From: SAR202 cluster bacterium bin16
Lineage (GTDB): Bacteria > Chloroflexota > Dehalococcoidia > Lucifugimonadales > Australimonadaceae
DNA length: 64,000 nt
Reading direction: 5' to 3'
Assembly (NCBI GenBank): GCA_002238425.1
Contig: MPMJ01000014.1
Location: 1-64,000 of the forward strand
A program made the position numbers and the translations under genes. Below are positions 57,578-64,000 of this stretch, piece after piece; the stretch's first letter is position 1, and each line of letters starts with the position of its first letter. The notes below the pieces were generated by a model. The model saw only the letters and a list, made by a program, of their open reading frames with translations. It searched no databases and was not told the origin of the DNA.

Positions 57578-58387
57578 CTACGGCTTGAAGGCGATCGCCT
57601 CGCCGAAGCAGATCGCCCCGACCGCGCCGGGGTCGGCCTGCCAGTTGTCGAGAGCTTCCTGGGCCGTCTCGAACTCCTCGTGGGTCGCCACCCCGTACGT
57701 CGTGGCCTTCTCGATAACCTCGGGTGACAGGAACCAGCCCGAGGCAAAGGCGTGGAAGAAAGCAACGTCCTCCGCGGAGCCGAAGAACTCGAAGGAAGCG
57801 CCCGCCCGGATGCCGGTGAAGCCCGCGTCGATGAAGACCGCCTTCAACTCCTTCCCCATCTGGGGATGGCCGCCGTTGGCCGAGACGAGCTTCGCGAAGG
57901 TGACCCATGCATCCTTGGCGCCGAAGTCGGGCTCCAGGAACGACGACGCGATGATGGCCTCCCGGCTGGCGATCATGCCGCCGGGCTTCAGCACCCGCTT
58001 CACCTCCGACAACACCGCCCGCGTGTCCGGAACGTGCATCAGCACCGCGTGGCAGTGCGCCACGTCGAACGAGTCGTCCTCGAACGGGAGCGCCGTGACG
58101 TCGCCGACGTGGAACGTCGCATTGGCGTGTCCCCCCGCCTCCGCGGCGGCCCGCGCCATGAGTATCTGCGACTCCTCCATGTCGATGCCGTGCAACTCGC
58201 CGGGTTCGATCGCCCTCGCCAGACCGACCGAGATGGTGCCCGGCCCGCAGCCGAAGTCCAGCAGACGCATACCCGGCTTCAGGTGCGGAAGCAGGTACGC
58301 GGCGTGGCTCTGCGCGCTGCGCCGGTGCAGCATCTGCAGGAACTCCTCGCTATAGCCCATCGTGTACTCAGGGGCCTGTTCGGTCAT
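57578..58387 (-). CDS. Class I SAM-dependent methyltransferase
   Basis: MRLLDFGCGPGTISVGLA, GIDMEESQILMAR, FDVAHCHAVLMHVPD. Confidence 0.92.
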   Translation of the reverse strand: MTEQAPEYTMGYSEEFLQMLHRRSAQSHAAYLLPHLKPGMRLLDFGCGPGTISVGLARAIEPGELHGIDMEESQILMARAAAEAGGHANATFHVGDVTALPFEDDSFDVAHCHAVLMHVPDTRAVLSEVKRVLKPGGMIASREAIIASSFLEPDFGAKDAWVTFAKLVSANGGHPQMGKELKAVFIDAGFTGIRAGASFEFFGSAEDVAFFHAFASGWFLSPEVIEKATTYGVATHEEFETAQEALDNWQADPGAVGAICFGEAIAFKP

Positions 58388-58454
58388 CGGATCCTTCCTT
58401 TACAAGGGGTGTTGTCCCGCCATGTGCGCTGCTGCGCACGCGTGACCTGCCGGT

Positions 58455-58520
58455 CACCTGGTTCCCGCTTTCGCGGGAATGACGGAGAAGGCGGGAATGG
58501 CAGAGGAGGCGGGAATCACG
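58455..58520. repeat. REP-like GGTTCCCGCTTTCGCGGGAATGACGG plus GGCGGGAAT repeats
   Basis: Same palindrome family as 959-981 and 1591-1620. Confidence 0.55.
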
Positions 58521-58524
58521 AGGC

Positions 58525-59241
58525 CTACGCGTCCTCCACGGCGATGCGGAGGCGCTTGTTGATGCGGCCCTTGCTCTCGTGGCCGACGACGCGGATGCGG
58601 CCGACTTCCGAGGTGTCGGCGACGTGGGTGCCGCCGTCGGCCTGCACGTCCAGGCCGTCGATATCGACGACGCGCACCTCGGCAATGCCCTCCGGCAGCA
58701 GGTTGATCTTCGTGCGGATGAGGTCCGGGTGCGCGAGCGCTTCCTCGCGCGGCAGGAAGCGGACGCTGATCTCCCGGGCGAGGACGATCTCGGCGTTCGC
58801 CAGCTCCTCGACGCGCTCCGCGAAGTCTGCGCTCATGCTCTCCAACTCGAAGTCCATGCGAGCGGCGAGCGGCGTCATGTTGCCGCCGGTGACGTGCGCG
58901 CCGAAGTCGCGCCAGATGACGCCGCAGAGGATGTGCAACGCCGTGTGCGTCCGCATCAACTGGTGCCGGTGTTCCCAGTTCAGGGTGGCCATCACCGCCT
59001 CGCCAACGGCGGGGGCGGAGCCGTCCAACTCGTGCCAGATGTCACCGTCGCGACGGCGCACGCCGACGATCCGCCGCTCGATGCCGCTCTCGCACGCGAT
59101 CGTTCCCATGTCGCACGGCTGACCGCCGCCTCCGGGGAAGAACGCCGTCCTGTCGAAAGCCACAGCGTTGTCGCCCGACGCCGTGACCTGGGCGTTGAAC
59201 CTGCGCACGTAAGCGTCGTGATGGAAGATCTCCTCAGTCAT
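58525..59241 (-). CDS. Alanyl-tRNA editing protein (AlaX-like)
   Basis: FFPGGGGQPCDMG, MRTHTALHIL, DVQADGGTHVADT. Confidence 0.88.
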   Translation of the reverse strand: MTEEIFHHDAYVRRFNAQVTASGDNAVAFDRTAFFPGGGGQPCDMGTIACESGIERRIVGVRRRDGDIWHELDGSAPAVGEAVMATLNWEHRHQLMRTHTALHILCGVIWRDFGAHVTGGNMTPLAARMDFELESMSADFAERVEELANAEIVLAREISVRFLPREEALAHPDLIRTKINLLPEGIAEVRVVDIDGLDVQADGGTHVADTSEVGRIRVVGHESKGRINKRLRIAVEDA

Positions 59242-59245
59242 CGGC

Positions 59246-60592
59246 TCACCCCTCCGCCTTCGCCATCAGGCGCGCTACCTGTTCCACATCCGGCGCGGAG
59301 TCCAGCGCCCACACCGCGCCGAGCAGCTCCTCCACCTGGCTCGATGGGAGCGCCTCGCCCGCGAGGGAGCGGTACTTCGCCTCCAGCGTCGAGTCGGTCA
59401 TCGGGTTCTCCGGCGACCCCGTGGCGTGCTCCACGTAGATGGAGTGCACCGCTCCGCTGGTGAGCGTGATGGAGAGGCGCACCTCGTCCTCACGCATCGC
59501 CTCGTCCACCACCGCGCTCACCTTGGAGCGCACCGCGCTGATGACCGGGTCGGCGACGCGGGCGTCGGAGAACTGTGCGTCGTGCCCTGCCCCATCCACC
59601 AGCGCCGCGGCGGCGCAGTGCTGGAAGGAGAACTTCCCTTCCAGGCCGCGCTTCGGCTCCGCGCGGTTCATCAGCTCCAGCACCAGCGGGTTGACCTGCG
59701 CGTCGATGGAGGCGACGTCCTCCGGCGCGATGCCGTGCTCGTTGCGGAGCGCTATCACGGCGTCCTGTATCGGATGGGAGACGACCCCGTTCGCGTAGGG
59801 CTTCAGGCCGTTGTTGCCCAACTCCCAGCGCGAGCCGAGGTCTGCGAGCAGCGCCTCCTCGCTATGCCCGTTCGGCGACAGCACCTGCCAGAAGCCCCGG
59901 CGGCCGCCCAGAATGTCGTCGGCGCCGGTGAAGCCCTGTGTCGCGAGGCGCGCGGCCTGCACGCCGTTGCTCGCCGCCTTCGCGGGATGCATCGCCTTCG
60001 CGTGGCTCCCGAACACCTCACGCACGCCGGCCGCGAACGTCCCGGCGATGCCTATCGCCATGTTCATCTCGTCGGCGTCGAGTCCGAGCAGCCTTCCCGC
60101 ACCCGCCGCAGCGCCGAACACGCCCGCAGTGCCCGTGATGTGCCAGCCCATGTCGTAGTGCCACGGGTGCACGGACATCGCCACCCGGCACGCAACCTCT
60201 GCGCCCAGGACGAAAGCCGCGAGCGTCTCCTTGCCGGTCGACCCACGCTCCTCGGCAACGGCAAGCACCGCGGGCCAGACCGGCGCGGTGGGATGCAGCA
60301 CTGTCGGGAAGTGGGTGTCGTCGTAGTCCTGGAGGTGTGCGAGGAAGCCGTTGACCATCGCGGCGTTGAACGCGCTCGTCCGCAGCGTTGAGCCGACAAC
60401 CGACGCCTTCGGCGCAGCGCCCTCGTCACGCGTCCAGTCGATCAGCGCATGGTTGCCGGAGTCGGCGGACGCCGAGAGCGAGACCCCGAGGATGTTGACG
60501 AGCGTGCGCTTCGCCTCGTGGAGCATCGACGGAGGGAGGTCCTCCGTGTTCGCATTCGCGACGTAAGCGGCCAGGGATTGCGTGGCAGACAT
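59246..60592 (-). CDS. MmgE/PrpD family protein
   Basis: NGFLAHLQDYDDTHFPTVLHPTAPVWPAVLAVAEE, KAMHPAKAASNGVQAARLA. Confidence 0.92.
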   Translation of the reverse strand: MSATQSLAAYVANANTEDLPPSMLHEAKRTLVNILGVSLSASADSGNHALIDWTRDEGAAPKASVVGSTLRTSAFNAAMVNGFLAHLQDYDDTHFPTVLHPTAPVWPAVLAVAEERGSTGKETLAAFVLGAEVACRVAMSVHPWHYDMGWHITGTAGVFGAAAGAGRLLGLDADEMNMAIGIAGTFAAGVREVFGSHAKAMHPAKAASNGVQAARLATQGFTGADDILGGRRGFWQVLSPNGHSEEALLADLGSRWELGNNGLKPYANGVVSHPIQDAVIALRNEHGIAPEDVASIDAQVNPLVLELMNRAEPKRGLEGKFSFQHCAAAALVDGAGHDAQFSDARVADPVISAVRSKVSAVVDEAMREDEVRLSITLTSGAVHSIYVEHATGSPENPMTDSTLEAKYRSLAGEALPSSQVEELLGAVWALDSAPDVEQVARLMAKAEG

Positions 60593-60661
60593 GAGTTATC
60601 GAGCCTCCGTACGAGAATACGGAGGGGAGTATAGCGGGTGCAGTGATGAACAGTGGCGAGC

Positions 60662-60724
60662 GTGCGGGGAGAGCCCGCACGAACACGCGGCTGCCTCCCA
60701 GCCGCTTGGCGGCTGGGAGGAGGC
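60662..60724. terminator. Two consecutive GC-rich hairpins
   Basis: GTGCGGGGAGAGCCCGCAC (60662-60680) and GCCTCCCAGCCGCTTGGCGGCTGGGAGGAGGC (60693-60724); no U tract. Confidence 0.4.
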
Positions 60725-60755
60725 GCGCGTCTTTCCGGAGGAGGAATCGAGGCGC

Positions 60756-61247
60756 TTAGCGGGAGAGACTGACCGCAGGCAGCAGGGCGCGCTGGCCCGC
60801 GTGGATCTCGTTCAGCATGTTGGAGACGTGCTCCTCCAGCGTGTGCAGGCAGTCGCGGCTGTAGTCGTCCGCGCCGTCGCGCCGCCGCTGGGCCTCCTGC
60901 TCCGCGAGGCTGATGATCCGGTCGGCCTTGCTATTGGCGTCCTGAACGATCTCATCAGCGCGCTGCTGGGCGGCCTTGACTAACTCCGTCTCGTCGACGA
61001 GCAGGCGGGCGTCGCCCTCGGCGGTGGAGCGGATGCGGCGGGCGTCGATCATCGTCTGGTTGACGATCTGCTCGCGGCGCTCGATCAGCTCCTGCGCCTC
61101 GTGGATACTGCGGGGCACCGCCACACGGAGCTGGTCTATCAGCCCGAGCATGTGGTCCGTGTCCACCATGGACATGCTCGTCATCGGCATCTTCTTGGAT
61201 TGAGCCGCCATGCTCTCCAGCCGGTCCACCAGGTCCAGTAACTCCAT
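60756..61247 (-). CDS. Coiled-coil DivIVA/AtpF-like protein
   Basis: SIHEAQELIERREQIVNQTMIDARRIRSTAEGDARLLVDETELVKAAQQRADEIVQDA heptad-rich helix. Confidence 0.6.
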   Translation of the reverse strand: MELLDLVDRLESMAAQSKKMPMTSMSMVDTDHMLGLIDQLRVAVPRSIHEAQELIERREQIVNQTMIDARRIRSTAEGDARLLVDETELVKAAQQRADEIVQDANSKADRIISLAEQEAQRRRDGADDYSRDCLHTLEEHVSNMLNEIHAGQRALLPAVSLSR

Positions 61248-61274
61248 GATTTCCTCCTTGGTTCCTCTGTCCTG

Positions 61275-61760
61275 TTATCTCTGTTGTCCGTAGCGCTCCG
61301 CGAGCGCCGCGATCACGTTGTCCGGTGCAAGTCCCCGTATGTCGCCACCCAACATGGCCACTTCCTTGAGGAGAGAGGCCCGCACGAACTGGTAGCGTCC
61401 GTCCGTCATCAGGCAGACCACGTCGACGTTGGGCGCGAGCTTCCGGTTCATCAGCGCCATCTCGAACTCCGACTCGAAGTCCGCGTGCATCCTGATGCCC
61501 CGGACGATGGCCGTTGCGTTCTGGGCCTGCGCGTAGTCCACGACCAGGCCGCTGAAACTGCGTACCTCCACGTTCGACAGCCCGGCGGCGGCTTCCTGTA
61601 TCAGCCGCACGCGCTCCTCAGTGGAGAACATCGTCTGCTTCTGCGGCGCCTCGAACACGGCCATGATGACCTTCTCGAAGAGATAGGAGGCGCGCTGGAG
61701 GATGTCCAGGTGTCCCGCAGTCACCGGGTCGAAGCGGCCGGGGTAGATAGCCGTCGTCAT
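61275..61760 (-). CDS. coaD: Phosphopantetheine adenylyltransferase
   Basis: AIYPGRFDPVTAGHLDILQRA, AIVRGIRMHADFESEFEMALMNRKLAP. Confidence 0.96.
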   Translation of the reverse strand: MTTAIYPGRFDPVTAGHLDILQRASYLFEKVIMAVFEAPQKQTMFSTEERVRLIQEAAAGLSNVEVRSFSGLVVDYAQAQNATAIVRGIRMHADFESEFEMALMNRKLAPNVDVVCLMTDGRYQFVRASLLKEVAMLGGDIRGLAPDNVIAALAERYGQQR

Positions 61761-62311
61761 GCCGCAGCCTCCGCGTGGCTGTAGAAGGCGAGCGATACGT
61801 CGCCGTAGCGGCGGTCGTCCCACTTCGCGAGCGAGCCGCAGCGGTCGTCCGCGGCGGTGCGGCTGGAGTGGCCGCAGACCAGGATGCCCTCGTCCCGCAG
61901 CAGACCGGCCTCGCCGATGCGCGTGATGAGGGCGGCGGGGAACGGCTGCGTGTACGGCGGGTCCATCAGCAGGAAGTCGCAGCTACCCAGGCGGTCGAGG
62001 GCGTCCTCGGCACGCGCCGCGTGAACGTCCGCCCTGTCCGCGAACCCCGCTGTCTGCAGGTTGGCCTTGATCACTGCTATCTGCCTCCGGTCTGCCTCGA
62101 CGAACCCGGAATGGGCCGCTCCCCGGCTGAGAGCCTCGATGCCCAGGGAGCCGGTTCCCGCGAAGAGGTCAGCCACGTAAGCGTCCTCGATACCGTACCG
62201 AGCGAGGATGTTGAACAACGCGCTCCGCACTCTGTCGGTCGTGGGTCTCACGCCGGGCGCTCTGGGCGAACTCAGCGGTACGCCTCTTGCCATTCCGCCC
62301 GTTATCCGCAG
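61757..62311 (-). CDS. rsmD: 16S rRNA (guanine(966)-N(2))-methyltransferase
   Basis: LRITGGMARGVPL, RPTTDRVRSALFNIL, ADLFAGTGSLGIEALSRGA, LLMDPPY. Start uncertain (CTG 62311, ATG 62293 or GTG 62359). Confidence 0.9.
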   Translation of the reverse strand: MRITGGMARGVPLSSPRAPGVRPTTDRVRSALFNILARYGIEDAYVADLFAGTGSLGIEALSRGAAHSGFVEADRRQIAVIKANLQTAGFADRADVHAARAEDALDRLGSCDFLLMDPPYTQPFPAALITRIGEAGLLRDEGILVCGHSSRTAADDRCGSLAKWDDRRYGDVSLAFYSHAEAAA

Positions 62312-62452
62312 CGCCGCTCCCCTGTCCGGCAGGTCGTCCTGCCGCCTCGAACTTTGCACAAAGTCTAGACTTGGTTTGAATCTCTGTTCAATGAAACTAG
62401 CTCGCTGGTTAGCGGGGTTTCCTCGCAGTGCTTCCGTGCGCTGATCTAGGCT

Positions 62453-63097
62453 ATGAGGATGACCGAGCCATTGATCCTTCCGATACGGGCCGACCAGATC
62501 CCGCAAGCAGCTCATGCGATGGCAAGTGCCTTCGCGGAGGCCCCCCGCTTCAGGTTCCTCGTTCCAAGAGACGAGCAACGTCAGGCGAAGTTGCGCTGGT
62601 ACTGGGAAGCCGTCATGCGCGCTTGTCTGCTATCGGGCGGAGTCGTCCACACGGCGCTGGAGAAGCCTGGCGGTTTGGTACAGGGTGTCGCGATATGGGA
62701 CTCGCCGGCACAACGCCCATACAGCGTCACGACGCTCCTAAGGTCCAGCCTGTGGTCTACGCCCGTCCGACTCGGCATACCTGCCTGGTTGCGCCGTCGC
62801 TCCCTGAGCTCCGTGCTCGCCGCGCTGGAGTCACCCCAACCGTGCTGGTATCTCAACGCCATCGGCGTCGACCCATCAGCACAGCGTGGGGGACTGGGAA
62901 GCGCACTCCTCAACAGGATGCTCGCTCGCGTCGACGAAGATGCTCTACCCGCGTTCCTTGATACCTCCGCACCAGACAACCTCGGCTACTATGAGCGGTT
63001 CGGCTTCCGGGTTACGGCGGAGTCCACGCTGCCGAACGGCATTCCGCTCTGGGGCATGACCCGGCTGCCTAGGCACTACACGAGTCAGCAGGAGTAG
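62453..63097 (+). CDS. GNAT family N-acetyltransferase
   Basis: WYLNAIGVDPSAQRGGLGSALLNRML, YYERFGFRV. Confidence 0.9.
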   Translation: MRMTEPLILPIRADQIPQAAHAMASAFAEAPRFRFLVPRDEQRQAKLRWYWEAVMRACLLSGGVVHTALEKPGGLVQGVAIWDSPAQRPYSVTTLLRSSLWSTPVRLGIPAWLRRRSLSSVLAALESPQPCWYLNAIGVDPSAQRGGLGSALLNRMLARVDEDALPAFLDTSAPDNLGYYERFGFRVTAESTLPNGIPLWGMTRLPRHYTSQQE

Positions 63098-63218
63098 CTG
63101 GCGTCCGCGCTGACGTTTACTTACCCACGGGCTACGGGTAGAATAGGCGAGCCGAGCGCCTCGCAGCGGGGAAACCCCACGGGCGTTCGGCTTTCCCCAA
63201 CCTACCGGAGGGCTGCCC

Positions 63219-63698
63219 ATGGCCTCAGAAGGCACATACCTGACGACCGCCGGGCTGCACGAGCTCGAAGAGGAGCTCGACCAGCTCCGTAGCGTGCGGC
63301 GCCAGGAAGTCGCCGAACGCATCCAGGACTCCAAGGAAGTCGGGGAGCTGGAGAACGCCGAGTACGAGGAAGCGAAGAACGAGCAGGCGTTCGTGGAAGG
63401 CCGCATCCAGGAGCTGGAGATGATGATAGCGAACGCCGTCATCATCCCCGACCACACCCAGGCCGGGGCCAGTTCCGACGTCGTCGAGCTCGGCTCCATC
63501 GTCGCCGTGCAGATGGGGAAGGGGAAGAAGGCCAGCACCTACACCATCGTCGGCAGCACGGAAGCCTCCCCCACGGACGGGCGCATCTCCAACGAGTCCC
63601 CGCTGGGGAAGGCGCTCCTCGGCAGGAAGGCCGGTCAGAAGGTTGAGTTCAAGACGCCTTCCGGCTCTCAGTCCATCACCATCGTCTCCGTTCAGTAG
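63219..63698 (+). CDS. greA: Transcription elongation factor GreA
   Basis: YLTTAGLHELEEELDQLRSVRRQEVAERIQDSKEVGELENAEYEEAKNEQAF. Confidence 0.96.
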   Translation: MASEGTYLTTAGLHELEEELDQLRSVRRQEVAERIQDSKEVGELENAEYEEAKNEQAFVEGRIQELEMMIANAVIIPDHTQAGASSDVVELGSIVAVQMGKGKKASTYTIVGSTEASPTDGRISNESPLGKALLGRKAGQKVEFKTPSGSQSITIVSVQ

Positions 63699-63725
63699 AA
63701 CGGAACTTCTCACCCGGAGAGGCTG

Positions 63726-64000
63726 ATGCCCCAACGCGGAGACGAGTTGCTCGCCAGCCGCCGAGCCAAGCTGGAGCGGCTGCGCCAACGCGACATAGAC
63801 CCCTACCCCGCCCGCTTCCATCGAACGCACACGACGGCTGAGGCCGCGCGCGCCTTCACCGACGCCGAAGCCGCGGGCGGCGACGGCCCCGCCGCCACCG
63901 TCGCCGGACGCATCGTGCGCCTGCGCCGCATGGGCAAGGCGTCGTTCGCGGACGTCGAGGACTCGGAGGGGCGTCTGCAGCTGTTCATCCGCAGCGACGC
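63726..64000 (+). CDS. lysS: Lysyl-tRNA synthetase, 3' truncated by window
   Basis: ATG 63726; LLASRRAKLERLRQRDIDPYPARFHRTHT...VAGRIVRLRRMGKASFADVEDSEGRLQLFI. Confidence 0.9.
   Translation, partial: MPQRGDELLASRRAKLERLRQRDIDPYPARFHRTHTTAEAARAFTDAEAAGGDGPAATVAGRIVRLRRMGKASFADVEDSEGRLQLFIRSD

Noticed and set aside
58525-59241. AlaX with DGGTH instead of CGGTH
   Set aside because: From memory DVQADGGTHV is usual in stand-alone AlaX proteins, so not anomalous.

Overview
High-GC bacterial chromosomal window, probably Chloroflexota/Dehalococcoidia-like (inferred from gene content and codon style, not tested). No rRNA, CRISPR array, integrase or intact transposase was seen. Main blocks: (1) MetE-like, DinB and TfoX-like genes with REP/MITE-like intergenic repeats (1-1967). 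(2) A compact polyketide locus (1979-15842): a divergent acyl-CoA/AMP ligase, a 10.1-kb type I PKS (KS-AT-DH-cMT-ER-KR-ACP-KS-degenerate AT), a discrete ACP, an Sfp-type PPTase and an alpha/beta hydrolase. (3) ComM-like ATPase, a natural EtfB-EtfA fusion, DUF3179, SDR, MscS, OtsB/OtsA and others (15965-29197). (4) tRNA-Thr/Tyr/Thr-tuf-rpmG-secE-nusG-rplK-rplA-L10 leader-rplJ-rplL (29590-34551), not followed by rpoB. (5) Housekeeping and metabolic genes including radC and a KefB-like antiporter. (6) A tetrapyrrole operon (CysG-N, hemA, hemC, cobA-hemD, hemB, unknown, hemL) followed by a cupredoxin/PuuD-like/33-aa TM peptide unit. (7) MoxR-DUF58-transglutaminase operon, Rieske oxygenase, AlaX, MmgE/PrpD, coaD, rsmD, greA and partial lysS. 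The most interesting signals are the terminal KS-AT-relic module of the PKS with a separately expressed ACP, a dispersed palindromic repeat read in-frame inside the PKS, a perfect 15-bp stem around the PPTase start codon, a 90-bp in-frame tandem duplication over the hemL active-site loop, and an untracked TM microprotein beside a cupredoxin. All calls are by reading only; no searches were run.
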